Assembly (NCBI RefSeq): GCF_945957265.1
Contig: NZ_CAMFKO010000022.1
Span: 1-64,000, forward strand
From: an uncultured Dechloromonas sp.
GTDB lineage: Bacteria > Pseudomonadota > Gammaproteobacteria > Burkholderiales > Rhodocyclaceae
Reading direction: 5' to 3'
Length of the DNA: 64,000 nucleotides
How positions within the stretch are numbered: the first letter of the stretch is position 1; each line of letters begins with the position of its first letter. The position numbers were made by a program, and so were the translations under genes. Positions 43,836 to 52,801 of this stretch are shown in pieces. The notes beneath the pieces are model-generated. The model worked only from the letters and a program-made list of their open reading frames with translations, had not been told where the DNA came from and did not search any database.

Positions 43836-43880
43836 CCGGACCACACTGGGTGTGGCGATTTTCGCACGCGGGGCCGGGTT

Positions 43881-44672
43881 TTAGTCGACCTTCGCCTTGC
43901 CGCGCAGTTCCTTGACCAGGGTCTCGATCTGCTGCTGGCTGGCGCGCTGCTGCAGTTGCGGCTTGACCTGGTCGAACGGCGGCGGCGTGGCCGGACGGGA
44001 GTCTTCGAGCTGGATGACGTGATAGCCGAAGTCGGACTTGACCGGAGCCTTGGTGTATTCACCCTTCTTCAGCTTGGTCAGCGCTTCGCCGAACGGCTTG
44101 ACGTAGGCGGCCGGGGAGCTCCAGCCGAGGTCGCCGCCCTTGTCCTTGGAACCCGGGTCCTTGGACTGCTTGGCCAGTTCGGAGAACTTTTCGCCCTTGT
44201 CGAGCTTGGCGATGATGGCCTTGGCGTCCTCTTCCTTTTCGACCAGGACGTGGCGGGACTTGTACTCGGTGCTGCCGAGGTTGGTCTTGATCAGTTCGTA
44301 TTCGGCCTTGAGCTGGGCTTCGCTGATCGGGTGGGCCTTGACGTAGTCGGAGAGGAAGGCGCGGATGAGCACGGCCTGCTTGGCCAGTTCGATCTGCCCC
44401 TGAATGTTCGGGTTCTTGTCCAGGCCCTTCTTCTTGGCTTCCTGGGCGAGGATTTCGCGGCGAACCAGTTCTTCCTTGATGGCGTCCTTCAGTTCCGGCG
44501 AATCCGGGGCGCCCTGGGCCTGCTGCTCGGCGGTGAAGGCGTTGAAGACGGTTTGCGAAATCGGCTGGCCGTTGACGGTGGCGAAAGCCTTGCCCTTTTC
44601 GGCAGCCAGTGCCGGGGCGGAAACGATGGCGCCGGCGACGAGCAGGGCGGCCAAACGGGAGAGCTTATGCAT
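43881..44672 (-). CDS. Periplasmic parvulin-type peptidyl-prolyl isomerase
   Basis: A 263-residue exported foldase of the PpiC/PrsA/SurA type. A signal peptide (LAALLVAGAIVSAPALA) precedes a helical chaperone segment with ISQTVFNAF and NIQGQIELAKQAVLIRAFL. A rotamase domain (about 140-235) carries SRHVLVEKEEDAKAII, GGDLGWSSP and SDFGYHVIQLED. It would help fold outer-membrane or periplasmic proteins. ATG 44672 has AAGGATAAG upstream. A -10-like TATAAT (44711-44706) overlaps the bolA stop, so it can be expressed apart from bolA-yciI-yciB. A terminator ends the unit. Confidence 0.9.
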   Translation of the reverse strand: MHKLSRLAALLVAGAIVSAPALAAEKGKAFATVNGQPISQTVFNAFTAEQQAQGAPDSPELKDAIKEELVRREILAQEAKKKGLDKNPNIQGQIELAKQAVLIRAFLSDYVKAHPISEAQLKAEYELIKTNLGSTEYKSRHVLVEKEEDAKAIIAKLDKGEKFSELAKQSKDPGSKDKGGDLGWSSPAAYVKPFGEALTKLKKGEYTKAPVKSDFGYHVIQLEDSRPATPPPFDQVKPQLQQRASQQQIETLVKELRGKAKVD

Positions 44673-44706
44673 GTATCTTATCCTTGGGTGGAGAACAACC
44701 TGAAAA

Positions 44707-44976
44707 TTATACTGCGCCGGGCACTTCCGCGCAGATGCTGAGCGCATGGATCGGGCCGCGCATCAGATCACCGGCAGCATCATAAATCAAGCGATGGCGG
44801 GCGACGGTGTTTTTGCCGGCAAAAACCATGGCGACGATGTCGACATGGTAATGGCCGCCGCCATCGCGGGCGCCGGCATGGCCGGCATGCAGGTGCGAAT
44901 CGTCGCGGATGGCCAGGGATGCCGGTTGCAGCACGCTCAGGCGCTGGCGGAGCAGTTCGACCGTCGCGCTGCTCAC
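44707..44976 (-). CDS. BolA family protein
   Basis: An 89-residue BolA/IbaG-type protein. Members work with monothiol glutaredoxins in iron-sulfur cluster and iron handling, or affect cell shape. The class II KH-like fold is marked by [31 protein letters not shown] and [13 protein letters not shown]. The two histidine groups fit the metal-binding positions of the family. Its start overlaps the yciI-like stop as ATGA, and the order yciB-yciI-bolA-ppiC is a familiar betaproteobacterial arrangement. Confidence 0.9.
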   Translation of the reverse strand: MSSATVELLRQRLSVLQPASLAIRDDSHLHAGHAGARDGGGHYHVDIVAMVFAGKNTVARHRLIYDAAGDLMRGPIHALSICAEVPGAV

Positions 44977-45275
44977 GCCGGCAGGGCCTTCTTGAACGGT
45001 TTGACGGTGACCTTCTCGTATACGCCGGCCGCGATGTAGGGGTCGGCGTCGGCCCAGGCCTTGGCGGCATCGAGCGAGGCGAATTCGGCGATGATGATGC
45101 TGCCCGAGAAACCGGCGGGGCCGGGGTCCGGCGAGTCGATGGCCGGGCAGGGGCCGGCCAGGATCAGGCGAGCTTCCGCCTGCAAGGCCTGCAGGCGCTC
45201 CAGATGGGCCGGGCGCGAGGCCAGGCGCTGATCGAGGCTGCCGGCGCGGTCTTCACCGATGATGACGTAGAGCAT
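44973..45275 (-). CDS. YciI-like protein
   Basis: A 100-residue ferredoxin-like-fold protein of the YCII family. The start [19 protein letters not shown], the central [20 protein letters not shown] and [20 protein letters not shown], with the aspartate in ADADPY, match the family. The biochemical role is not settled. It is coupled on both sides, overlapping the yciB stop by one base and the bolA start by four bases. Confidence 0.9.
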   Translation of the reverse strand: MLYVIIGEDRAGSLDQRLASRPAHLERLQALQAEARLILAGPCPAIDSPDPGPAGFSGSIIIAEFASLDAAKAWADADPYIAAGVYEKVTVKPFKKALPA

Positions 45276-45883
45276 TACTTTTCTTCCTCCATGTATTTGG
45301 ACAGGAACATGCCTTGGGCGAGCACGAAGACCAGCATCAGGCCCATGCCGCCGAAGAGTTTGAAATTGACCCAGGTGTCGGTCGGGAAATTGAAGGCAAT
45401 CACCAGGTTGAGCACGCCCATGATTGTGAAGAAGGCGATCCACGACAGGTTGACCTTGCCCCAGACCGCGTCGGGCAGGGTCAGTTGCTCGCCGAGCATC
45501 GCCTTCATCGGGTTCTTCCGGAGGACCAGCGCGCTGAAGCCCATGCTGACGGCGAACACCCAGTAGAGGATGGTCGGTTTCCACTTGATGAAGGCTTCGT
45601 TCTGGAAAGCCAGGGTCAGGCCGCCGAAGACGACGACCAGGCCAAGGCTGATCCACAGCATCTTGTCCACCTTGCCGTGGCGGAAGTGCACCCAGACGAT
45701 CTGGGCGACGGTGGCCGCGATGACGACGACGGTGGCGAGCAGGATCGGCGCCTGCTTGGCATCGACCAGGGCCGATCCGAGCAGCGTGGCGACCCAGCTG
45801 GCGGCGGTTTCCGGATTCTTTTCCGAGTATTTGAAAGCCGCGAAAAAGAGGATGACGGGGAAGAGATCGAAGAGCAGTTTCAT
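45275..45883 (-). CDS. yciB: Inner-membrane septation protein YciB (IspZ-like)
   Basis: A 202-residue polytopic inner-membrane protein with five to six helices. The start [20 protein letters not shown] and the central [29 protein letters not shown] and [11 protein letters not shown] match YciB/IspZ. Family members are linked to cell envelope integrity and, in Shigella, intracellular septation. It leads a coupled yciB-yciI-bolA unit. A TATAAT lies only nine bases before the ATG on this strand, so a transcript starting there would have almost no leader. Confidence 0.92.
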   Translation of the reverse strand: MKLLFDLFPVILFFAAFKYSEKNPETAASWVATLLGSALVDAKQAPILLATVVVIAATVAQIVWVHFRHGKVDKMLWISLGLVVVFGGLTLAFQNEAFIKWKPTILYWVFAVSMGFSALVLRKNPMKAMLGEQLTLPDAVWGKVNLSWIAFFTIMGVLNLVIAFNFPTDTWVNFKLFGGMGLMLVFVLAQGMFLSKYMEEEK

Positions 45884-45891
45884 GGCGGGGC

Positions 45892-45901
45892 ATTATATAC
45901 T
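45892..45901. promoter_or_regulatory. Overlapping divergent -10 elements
   Basis: In the 52-base gap between yciB and the HD-GYP gene, TATAAT on the minus strand (45897-45892) and TATACT on the plus strand (45896-45901) overlap by two bases. Transcription from the two may be mutually exclusive. The -35 elements are weak and the call rests on the -10 hexamers. Confidence 0.35.
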
Positions 45902-45935
45902 CGCAGCGATTACTCCCCTGCAAGCCGAATTTGCC

Positions 45936-46988
45936 ATGCACACCGTCTTGATCATCGACGACAGCGACATCAACCTGACCCTGATCAAGGCTCTGGTGCT
46001 CAAGCTTGGCGAGTGCAGCCCGGTGCTTTTCGACAATCCGCTCAAGGCGCTCGAGTGGTGTCGGGAAAACGAGCCCGATCTGGTCATTGTCGACTACATG
46101 ATGCCGGAGATGGACGGTCTCCGTTTCATCGGCGCCTTCCGCGCCTTGCACGGCCGGGACGAGATCCCGGTGCTGATGATCACCGCCAACGACCAGAAGG
46201 ACGTTCGTTACGAAGCGCTGCTCGGCGGCGCCAACGATTTCCTGACCAAGCCGATCGACCGCGTCGAGTTTTCGGCGCGGGCCCGCAACATGCTGTCGCT
46301 GCGCACCGGCCAGAAGTTCCTGGCGGATCGCGCCAAGCATCTTGAAAAGCTGGTCGATGAACGAACCAGCGACATCCGCCAGCGGGAAAAGGAACTGATC
46401 TTCCGCATGTCGCGGGCCGCCGAGTTCCGCGACCCGGAAACCGGCGCCCATATCCAGCGCATGGCGCACTACTCGCAGATCATCGCGCGCGGGCTGGATC
46501 TCGGCCCGGCCATGGAGAAGCTGATTCTCGAGGCGGCGCCGATGCACGATGTCGGCAAGATCGGCATCCCGGACTACATTCTCCTGAAGCCGGGCAAGCT
46601 GACGCCCGAGGAGTTCGAGGTGATGAAGGGCCATGCCCGGATCGGCTACGAGCTGCTCAAGGACAGCGGCTCGGAAATCCTGCGGGCCGGCGCCGAGGTG
46701 GCGCTTTCGCACCACGAGAAATACGATGGCACCGGCTATCCGCAAGGCTTGAAGGGCGGCCAGATTCCCCAGTTCGGCCGCATTGTGGCGGTGGCCGATG
46801 TCTTCGATGCGCTGACGTCGGAACGCCCCTACAAGCGCGCCTGGTCCCTGGACGATGCCTGCCGCTTTCTCGAAGACGGGAGGGGCAAGCATTTCGACCC
46901 GATGTGCGTCGAGGCTTTTCTCGCCGGCTGGGAAGACGTCATCGAGGTGCGCCAGCGTTTTCGCGACGAGGAAATACCCCAGATCTGA
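45936..46988 (+). CDS. HD-GYP response regulator (c-di-GMP phosphodiesterase)
   Basis: A 350-residue RpfG-like two-domain protein. A receiver (about 2-120) has IIDDSD and Asp53 in [10 protein letters not shown]. After a helical linker the HD-GYP domain (about 145-340) has [10 protein letters not shown], the metal pair in [22 protein letters not shown] with the GYP loop, and [15 protein letters not shown]. Such enzymes hydrolyse c-di-GMP to GMP or pGpG when phosphorylated. I start at ATG 45936 from domain alignment; the frame runs further upstream, where it overlaps yciB. An Hpt gene lies 46 bases downstream. Confidence 0.92.
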   Translation: MHTVLIIDDSDINLTLIKALVLKLGECSPVLFDNPLKALEWCRENEPDLVIVDYMMPEMDGLRFIGAFRALHGRDEIPVLMITANDQKDVRYEALLGGANDFLTKPIDRVEFSARARNMLSLRTGQKFLADRAKHLEKLVDERTSDIRQREKELIFRMSRAAEFRDPETGAHIQRMAHYSQIIARGLDLGPAMEKLILEAAPMHDVGKIGIPDYILLKPGKLTPEEFEVMKGHARIGYELLKDSGSEILRAGAEVALSHHEKYDGTGYPQGLKGGQIPQFGRIVAVADVFDALTSERPYKRAWSLDDACRFLEDGRGKHFDPMCVEAFLAGWEDVIEVRQRFRDEEIPQI

Positions 46989-47034
46989 TCCGGACCGGGG
47001 CGGCAGCTACAAAAAGAATTCAGTGGAGGGAGAC

Positions 47035-47373
47035 ATGGCGGGACCTTTCGTTCTTGATCGCGCATCCATTCTTGACCGGCTGGGCGGGGACGAGGAAATC
47101 TATTCGATGATGGTCGACATGTTCCTCGACGACGTGGAGGCCAACAGCGCCGCGCTGGCTAGCGCCTTCGCCTCCGGCGAGGCGACGGTGGTCCAGCGCG
47201 AGGCGCACACCATCAAGGGTTTGCTGGCCACTTTTTCCGACGACGACGGGGCTGCCGAGGCGCTGGCTGTGGAAAAGAAGGCCAGGGCCGGCGACCTGGC
47301 CAGGCTGGGCGACGCCGTCGGCGATCTCCAGCGCCGTTTGCGCGAAGTGGCTAACGCGCTACGCGCCGGGTAG
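47035..47373 (+). CDS. Histidine phosphotransfer (Hpt) protein
   Basis: A 112-residue four-helix Hpt domain protein that carries phosphate between receivers. The phosphoacceptor is His58 in [13 protein letters not shown]. The N-terminal [20 protein letters not shown] is the usual entry helix. GGAGGGAG precedes the ATG. It follows the HD-GYP regulator in the same direction, and the hybrid kinases in the window lack Hpt domains, so a relay from a hybrid kinase through this protein to Asp53 of the regulator is plausible. Its 3' end overlaps that of the converging bioD. Confidence 0.88.
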   Translation: MAGPFVLDRASILDRLGGDEEIYSMMVDMFLDDVEANSAALASAFASGEATVVQREAHTIKGLLATFSDDDGAAEALAVEKKARAGDLARLGDAVGDLQRRLREVANALRAG

Positions 47374-48024
47374 CTTGAGGTAAGCGGCGGCGCCCTCAGC
47401 GCCGCCCACCGGGGCGTGGGGGACCACGCCGAGCAGCGGGGCCTGCAGACGGGCCTGCAGCGCTGCCAGGTTTTCATCGAAGCGCGACATTGCCGGGTCG
47501 ATCCGGTTGGCCACCCAGCCGGCCAGCGCCAGGCCGCGGGCGGCGATGGCTTCGGCGGTCAGCAGGGCGTGGTTGATGCAGCCCAGGCGCATGCCGACAA
47601 CCAGCAGGACGGGAAGCCCGAGGCCGACCGCGAGATCGTCGAAGCCCCTGTCCTCGCTCAGGGGCACGCAGAACCCGCCGGCCCCTTCGACGATGACCAG
47701 GTCGGCCTGTCGCCGGGCCTGCTCGACCGTCCGCTCTATCGTCGGGAAATCGATGGCCAGGCCGCTTTCGGCCGCCGCGATGTGCGGCGCGATCGGCGGC
47801 GCGAAGCAATACGGATTGATCAACTCGTCGGCCAACGCGACGTTGCTGGCCGCCCGGATGTTTTCGACATCCTCGTTCCGGCCGTCGGCATCGGTGCCGG
47901 CGGCGATCGGCTTCAGGCCGGCGGCGCGCAGGCCGTGGCGGCGGGCGAGGTGGAGCAGGGCGCAGGTGATGAAGGTCTTGCCGATCTCGGTATCGGTGCC
48001 GGTCAGGAAATACGCTCGGTTCAT
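47359..48024 (-). CDS. bioD: Dethiobiotin synthetase BioD
   Basis: ATP-dependent carboxylation of 7,8-diaminopelargonate to dethiobiotin. The 221-residue protein begins with the extended P-loop [14 protein letters not shown] and has [18 protein letters not shown] and GWVANRID, all family motifs. It is the last gene of the leftward operon in this window, and its start overlaps the bioC stop by four bases. BioB is not in the window. Confidence 0.95.
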   Translation of the reverse strand: MNRAYFLTGTDTEIGKTFITCALLHLARRHGLRAAGLKPIAAGTDADGRNEDVENIRAASNVALADELINPYCFAPPIAPHIAAAESGLAIDFPTIERTVEQARRQADLVIVEGAGGFCVPLSEDRGFDDLAVGLGLPVLLVVGMRLGCINHALLTAEAIAARGLALAGWVANRIDPAMSRFDENLAALQARLQAPLLGVVPHAPVGGAEGAAAYLKLPGA

Positions 48025-48782
48025 GCGTGGGCGATCAGGGTGATGACGTCGTAGGTCAGCGGCAGGCCGTCGGGCGTGCGCTGCGTTTCGTAGGCCGCTT
48101 CGGCTTTCTCGAAGGCGCTGCGGCTCATCAGGCTGGTCCGTCGGCCGCTGCCGACCTGGTTGGCGCCGATGGCCTTGACGGCGCGCAGCAGCGACTTGAA
48201 GTCGGCGTAGCAGGCGACCTGCGGGTATTGCTCGAGCGACGCGGCCTGCAGCCCGGCGTCGTCGGCCATGCGGCGGACATCATCGATGCCGTGGAAGGCC
48301 AGCGTGTGCCGGTAATCGTCGACGCCGGCGAAAGCCTGGCGCAACTCATGGAAGGTGGCCGGGCCGAGGCTGGCCAGCGCCAATGTGCCGCCCGGTTTCA
48401 GGATGCGCCGGGCCTCGCGCAGGGTGGCCGCAAGGTCGCACCACTGCACGGCCAGGCTGGACCAGAACAGGTCGCAGCTGGCAGCGGCCAGCGGCAGATG
48501 TTCGAGGTCGGCCGCGACGCGACAGCACGGTTCGGCGACATGGCGCAGCATGGCCGGCGACAGGTCGAGCCCGACGGCATGGGCCTGCGGGAAACGCCGG
48601 CGCAGCAGCGGCAGGGCGTAGCCGGTGCCGCAGCCGGCGTCGAGCAGGCGCAGTACCGGCCGGGGCGGCAGCCGGTCGACCAGGTCGTGGCAGATGCGGC
48701 GCTGGACGGCGGCGGCGCTGTCGTAGGTGCCGGCCGCCCGCTCGAAGGATTGCCGGATGCGCGCCTTGCTCGGTTTAGTCAT
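48021..48782 (-). CDS. bioC: Malonyl-ACP O-methyltransferase BioC
   Basis: SAM-dependent methyltransferase that methylates malonyl-ACP to start pimeloyl synthesis for biotin. The 253-residue protein has [20 protein letters not shown] at its start, motif [21 protein letters not shown] and [12 protein letters not shown], all typical of BioC. Its start overlaps the bioH end by eight bases (ATGACTAA). BioC with BioH in one operon supports the E. coli-type pimelate pathway. Confidence 0.93.
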   Translation of the reverse strand: MTKPSKARIRQSFERAAGTYDSAAAVQRRICHDLVDRLPPRPVLRLLDAGCGTGYALPLLRRRFPQAHAVGLDLSPAMLRHVAEPCCRVAADLEHLPLAAASCDLFWSSLAVQWCDLAATLREARRILKPGGTLALASLGPATFHELRQAFAGVDDYRHTLAFHGIDDVRRMADDAGLQAASLEQYPQVACYADFKSLLRAVKAIGANQVGSGRRTSLMSRSAFEKAEAAYETQRTPDGLPLTYDVITLIAHA

Positions 48783-49488
48783 TCAGGAAACTGCGGGCCC
48801 GGGCCAGGAAATCGTCCGGACGGGACAGGAAGGGGGCGTGGGCGCAGTCGTCGAAGCGGGCGAGCTGCGCGCCGGGGATCAGGGCAGCCAGGGCTTCGGC
48901 GGCAGCCAGCGGCATCAGCGGGTCGGCGGCGCCATGGACGAGCAGGGTCGGGCAGGCGACCTTGGCGGCATCGGCGCGCAGATCGACGTCGCGCAGCCAG
49001 TTCAGGCCGCTCGCCAGCACGGCGCCGGATGGCCGGGGATCGGCCAGTTCGAGCAGTTCGGCGGTCACCGCCTTGGCGCGGGCGTCGCCGCGGTTGAAGC
49101 CGCCGACGAAGCGCGGCAGCATGGCCTCGGCGTCGGCCGCGATGCCGGCGGCGAACTCGGCGAGCATGGCCGGCGGCATGGCGTGCGGCCAGCCGTCGCG
49201 CTGGACGAAGGAGGTGGTGCCGGCGACCAGCAGCAGCTTGCCGACCTTGTCCGGGTGGCGGGCGGCAATGGCCAGCGCCATCTGCGCGCCGAGCGACCAG
49301 CCGCCCAGTGTGGTGCCGGGTTGCAGGCGGGCCGCATAGGCGTCGATGGCGGCGTCGAAGTCGTCGATCGGCGCTGCGCTGCCGTAGCCCGGCAGGTCGA
49401 CGATGCTGCCGCCCAAGGCGTTGACGGCGGCGGCAACCGGGGTGCGACCGACGCACCAGCCGGGCAGGAAGACAAAGGGAGCGCTCAT
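48775..49488 (-). CDS. bioH: Pimeloyl-ACP methyl ester esterase BioH
   Basis: Alpha/beta hydrolase that cleaves pimeloyl-ACP methyl ester. The 237-residue protein has FVFLPGWCVG (oxyanion region), the nucleophile elbow GGWSLGAQMAL, LLVHGAADPLMP with the catalytic Asp, and CAHAPFLSRPDDF with the catalytic His. The ATG at 49488 lies four bases inside bioF. The context between bioF and bioC decides BioH over other hydrolases. Confidence 0.93.
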   Translation of the reverse strand: MSAPFVFLPGWCVGRTPVAAAVNALGGSIVDLPGYGSAAPIDDFDAAIDAYAARLQPGTTLGGWSLGAQMALAIAARHPDKVGKLLLVAGTTSFVQRDGWPHAMPPAMLAEFAAGIAADAEAMLPRFVGGFNRGDARAKAVTAELLELADPRPSGAVLASGLNWLRDVDLRADAAKVACPTLLVHGAADPLMPLAAAEALAALIPGAQLARFDDCAHAPFLSRPDDFLARARSFLND

Positions 49489-50654
49489 GCAAGTTCCTTC
49501 AGGGCGGACAGCAGTTGGTCGATATCGGCGGCGGTATGCGCCGCCGAGACGGAAATGCGCAGCCGCGCCGTGTCCTTGGGAACCGTCGGCGGGCGGATGG
49601 CGGGCACCCACAGGCCGCGCTCCCACAGGGCTTTCGACAGGGCGACGGCGGGCTCGTTGGCGCCGACGATGTAGGGCTGGATGGCGGTGGCCGAGGGCAG
49701 CAGCGGCTTGCCGGCCAGTCCGTCGCGCAACTGGGCGATGCGGGCCATCAGCTTGGCGCGCAGGGCGTCGCCGTCGCGGATGATGCGCAGGCTGGCCGAC
49801 AGCGCGCAGGCGACGGCGGGCGGGGCGGCGGTGGTGAAGATGTAGCTGCGCCCCTTCTGCAGCAGGTATTCGATGGCCGTGTCCGAACCGGCGACAAAGG
49901 CGCCGCCGACGCCTGCCGCCTTGCCCAGCGTGCCCATGAGCAGGATGCGCGGCGAGGCCGGCAGGTTGAAATGGGCCAGGCTGCCTTCGCCGTGCCGGCC
50001 GAGCACGCCGAAACCGTGGGCGTCGTCGATGACCAGCCAGGCGTCGTGGCGTTCGGCCAAATCGAAGATGAGCGGCAGCGGGGCGAGGTCGCCGTCCATG
50101 CTGAACACGGCATCGGTGACGATCACCTTGCGCCTCGCCGTGCTGGCGGCCAGCATGCGCTCCAGCGCGGCGACGTCGTTGTGCGGGTAGCGCTGCACCT
50201 CGGCGCCGTTGGCCTTGGCCAGCTGCATGGCGTCGATCAGCGAGGCGTGGTTGAGCTTGTCGGCGAACACCGCGTCGCCGCGGCCGGCCAGCGTCGGGGT
50301 GACGGCGAGGTTGGCCAGGTAACCGGTGGAGAAGGTCAGGGCGCGCGGAAAGCCGGTGAAGGCGGCGATTTCCTCTTCCAGCTGCTGGTGCGGCGTCAGG
50401 TGGCCGCTGACCAGGTGCGAGGCGCCGCTGCCGGCGCCCCATTGCGTCGCCCCGGCGGCCAGGGCGGCGGCGATGTCGGCATTGCCGGCCAGGCCGAGAT
50501 AGTCGTTGCTGGCGAAATTGAGCAGCTGCCGGCCATCGACCGTGGCGATGCGCCCGGCCGGGGAATCCAGCACGCGGCGGCGGCGGGTCAGGCCGGCGGC
50601 GGCGATGTCGGCCAGCTCTGCGCCGAGTTGGGTGTCAAGGTGGGATGCGCTCAT
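49485..50654 (-). CDS. bioF: 8-amino-7-oxononanoate synthase BioF
   Basis: PLP-dependent condensation of pimeloyl-ACP with alanine to give 8-amino-7-oxononanoate. The 389-residue protein has FASNDYLGLA, GSGASHLVSGHL, VIDDAHGFGVLG and the PLP lysine in MGTLGKAAGVGGAFV. Its start follows the PIN toxin stop by one base, so its translation appears coupled to the toxin gene. It is separated from bioA by the toxin-antitoxin pair. Confidence 0.95.
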   Translation of the reverse strand: MSASHLDTQLGAELADIAAAGLTRRRRVLDSPAGRIATVDGRQLLNFASNDYLGLAGNADIAAALAAGATQWGAGSGASHLVSGHLTPHQQLEEEIAAFTGFPRALTFSTGYLANLAVTPTLAGRGDAVFADKLNHASLIDAMQLAKANGAEVQRYPHNDVAALERMLAASTARRKVIVTDAVFSMDGDLAPLPLIFDLAERHDAWLVIDDAHGFGVLGRHGEGSLAHFNLPASPRILLMGTLGKAAGVGGAFVAGSDTAIEYLLQKGRSYIFTTAAPPAVACALSASLRIIRDGDALRAKLMARIAQLRDGLAGKPLLPSATAIQPYIVGANEPAVALSKALWERGLWVPAIRPPTVPKDTARLRISVSAAHTAADIDQLLSALKELA

Positions 50655-50655
50655 G

Positions 50656-51060
50656 TCAGGCCAGTGTGAAATGTTTGCGCCCGGGCAGGCGGTAGGTTTC
50701 GAAATCGGCGCGGTCGAGCGTCCAGATATCGGTACAGCCGGTTTTCAGCGCGGCGACGACCAGCGAGGCATCGGCCAGGTCCATCGGGCGGTCGGCATAG
50801 CGTTCGATCCAGTCGATGGCCGAGACCAGTTCCTCGCGGCCGAGCGGCAGCAGCTCGAGGCCGCCGCGTTCGATCCAGTGGTACAGCGGCAGCGTGGCGC
50901 CCACCGTATCGGTCAGGTGGGCGAACTCGGTCAGCACGGCCCAGGTGGTGAGCAGGCGCCCCCGGTGCTGCTTGAGGCGGGCCGTGCACGCGGCATGGTG
51001 CTTGTCGCGCCGGTTGGCCAGGGCGACCAGCGGGCCGGTGTCGACCAGCAGCAGGTTCAT
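50656..51060 (-). CDS. PIN-domain toxin (VapC-like)
   Basis: A 134-residue PIN-domain RNase, probably the toxin of a type II toxin-antitoxin pair. The acidic residues fit the PIN active site: Asp7 in LLVDTGPLVAL, a glutamate in VLTEFAHL, and aspartates in MDLADASLVVAA and DIWTLDRADF. Its start overlaps the RHH antitoxin stop by four bases, and its stop is one base from the bioF start. The pair is inserted inside the biotin operon. Target RNA unknown. Confidence 0.85.
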   Translation of the reverse strand: MNLLLVDTGPLVALANRRDKHHAACTARLKQHRGRLLTTWAVLTEFAHLTDTVGATLPLYHWIERGGLELLPLGREELVSAIDWIERYADRPMDLADASLVVAALKTGCTDIWTLDRADFETYRLPGRKHFTLA

Positions 51061-51320
51061 TCGCCGACCTGGCCGTGTTTGCGGGCGATGGCGGCGCGCA
51101 CGGCATGGCGGCTGTTTTCCGCGGCCTGCTCGTCGAGCTCCAGGGCGCCGACGAAGCCGGTTTCGCAGGCCAGTTCGTACGGCGTGCGGGGCGGGGCTTC
51201 GGCGATGAAATGCTTTTCCAGCAGTTCGATGATGACCTCGGACTTGCTCCGCCGCGTTTCGACGCAATAGCGCGCCAAGGCCTGTTCGAGGCGCGGAGGA
51301 ATGCGGACGGTGGTGGTCAT
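51057..51320 (-). CDS. Ribbon-helix-helix antitoxin
   Basis: An 87-residue protein with an N-terminal ribbon-helix-helix fold (TTTVRIPPRLEQALARYC and RSKSEVIIELLEKHF) and a C-terminal tail that would cover the toxin. CopG-like antitoxins of this layout bind their own operator. A perfect inverted repeat lies 21 bases upstream of the ATG. It is translationally coupled to the PIN toxin. Confidence 0.85.
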   Translation of the reverse strand: MTTTVRIPPRLEQALARYCVETRRSKSEVIIELLEKHFIAEAPPRTPYELACETGFVGALELDEQAAENSRHAVRAAIARKHGQVGE

Positions 51321-51332
51321 GGGCGAACTCCC

Positions 51333-51358
51333 GTTAAGCGTGTATTAACGGTAATACA
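51333..51358. promoter_or_regulatory. Candidate toxin-antitoxin operator
   Basis: TGTATTA-ACGG-TAATACA (51341-51358) is a perfect inverted repeat with 7-bp arms. GTTAA (51333-51337) and TTAAC (51345-51349) form a second, overlapping one. The block is just upstream of the antitoxin ATG at 51320, in the 134-base gap after bioA, as expected for an autoregulatory RHH operator. Confidence 0.65.
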
Positions 51359-51454
51359 TGCCCGATGGAAAGGCAAGCCTGCCGGATGGCCCGGGTGGAA
51401 CGGCGGCATCCGGTCGACGTTTTCATTCAGTTCCGCCAATGACGAAGCAGACCA

Positions 51455-52801
51455 CTAGCGGCCGAGCGCTTCGCACAGCGCGCCCTGGATGGCCTGGGTG
51501 AGACGGGCAATCTCGTCGTCGCCGACGATGTACGGCGGCATCAGGTACACCGTGTTGCCGATGGGGCGGATCAGCGCCTCGCGGGCCAGGGCGGCGCGGT
51601 AGAAGCGGCGGGAGAAATGCGGGTCGTCGGTGGCGATGTCGAAGGCGGCGATCATGCCACGCTGGCGCAGGTGGCGGACTTGCGGATGATCGGCCAGCGG
51701 CGCGAGGGCGTCGCCGATGCGCTGCGCCTTGCTCCGGTTGGCGGCGATCACGTCGTCCTCCTCGAAGATGTCGAGGGTGGCCAGCGCGGCGCGGCAGGCC
51801 AGCGGGTTGCCGGTGTAGCTGTGCGAATGCAGGAAGGCGCGGGCCACCGAGTCGTCGAGGAAGGCGGCGTAGAGGGTGTCGCTGCACAGCACGATGGACA
51901 GCGGCAGGTAGCCGCCGGAAATGCCTTTCGACAGGCACATCAGGTCGGGGCGAATCTCCGACTGCTCATGGGCGAAGAAAGTGCCGGTACGGCCGCAGCC
52001 GACGGCGATCTCGTCGCAGATCAGGTGCACCTCGTGGCGGTCGCACAGCTGGCGGGCGAGGCGCAGGTATTCCGGGTCGTACATCGCCATGCCGGCAGCG
52101 CCCTGCACCAGCGGCTCGACGATCAGCGCGGCGATGCGCTCGCCGTGCCGTTCAAGGTGTTTCTCAAGGGCGGATGCGGCGCGCCGGGCGACATCGGCCG
52201 GCGTTTCGCCGGCTTCGGCGAGGCGGAAGTCGGGCGACGGCACGACCGTCGCGGCGCGGACCAGTGGCGCGTAGGCATCCTTGAAAATGGCGACGTCGGT
52301 GACGGCCAGCGCGCCGACCGTTTCGCCGTGGTAGCTGCCGGCCAGGCACAGGAATTCGCTCTTTTCAGGGCGCCCGACGTTGCGCCAGTAGTGGAAGCTC
52401 ATCTTCAGCGCGATCTCGGTCGCCGAGGCGCCGTCCGAGGCGTAGAAGGCGTGGCCGAGGGCGCCGCCGGTCAGGGCCGACAGGCGCTCGGACAGCTCGA
52501 CCACCGGCTGGTGGGTGAAGCCGGCGAGCATCACGTGTTCCAGCGTTTCCAGCTGTTCCTTCAATGCCGCATTAATGCGCGGGTTGGCGTGGCCGAACAG
52601 GTTGGTCCACCACGAGCTGATGCCGTCGAGGTAGCGCCTGCCGTCGAAATCGAACAGCCAGGCACCCTGGCCGCGGGCAATCGGCACCAGCGGCAGGTAG
52701 GCCGGCGAGCCGGGCTGCGCGTGGTGCTGCATCTGCGTGCAGGGGTGCCAGACGGCGGCCTGGCTGCGGGCCAGCCAGTCTTCGTTCGACGACATGCCCA
52801 T
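51455..52801 (-). CDS. bioA: Adenosylmethionine-8-amino-7-oxononanoate aminotransferase BioA
   Basis: PLP aminotransferase converting 8-amino-7-oxononanoate to 7,8-diaminopelargonate with SAM as amino donor. The 448-residue protein has AVWHPCTQM, SSWWTNLFGHANPRI, SYHGETVGALAVTD, CDEIAVGCGRTGTFFA and the lysine in LSKGISGGYLPLS, all diagnostic of BioA. The start at 52801 overlaps the DUF2863 stop (TGATG); a second ATG lies two codons in. A 134-base gap with the toxin-antitoxin operator separates it from the next gene. Confidence 0.95.
   Translation of the reverse strand: MGMSSNEDWLARSQAAVWHPCTQMQHHAQPGSPAYLPLVPIARGQGAWLFDFDGRRYLDGISSWWTNLFGHANPRINAALKEQLETLEHVMLAGFTHQPVVELSERLSALTGGALGHAFYASDGASATEIALKMSFHYWRNVGRPEKSEFLCLAGSYHGETVGALAVTDVAIFKDAYAPLVRAATVVPSPDFRLAEAGETPADVARRAASALEKHLERHGERIAALIVEPLVQGAAGMAMYDPEYLRLARQLCDRHEVHLICDEIAVGCGRTGTFFAHEQSEIRPDLMCLSKGISGGYLPLSIVLCSDTLYAAFLDDSVARAFLHSHSYTGNPLACRAALATLDIFEEDDVIAANRSKAQRIGDALAPLADHPQVRHLRQRGMIAAFDIATDDPHFSRRFYRAALAREALIRPIGNTVYLMPPYIVGDDEIARLTQAIQGALCEALGR

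Noticed and set aside
43791-43844. Extended N-terminus of the EAL-HDOD protein
   Set aside because: Those codons fall in the ppiC terminator hairpin; the GTG at 43790 has a good ribosome site.
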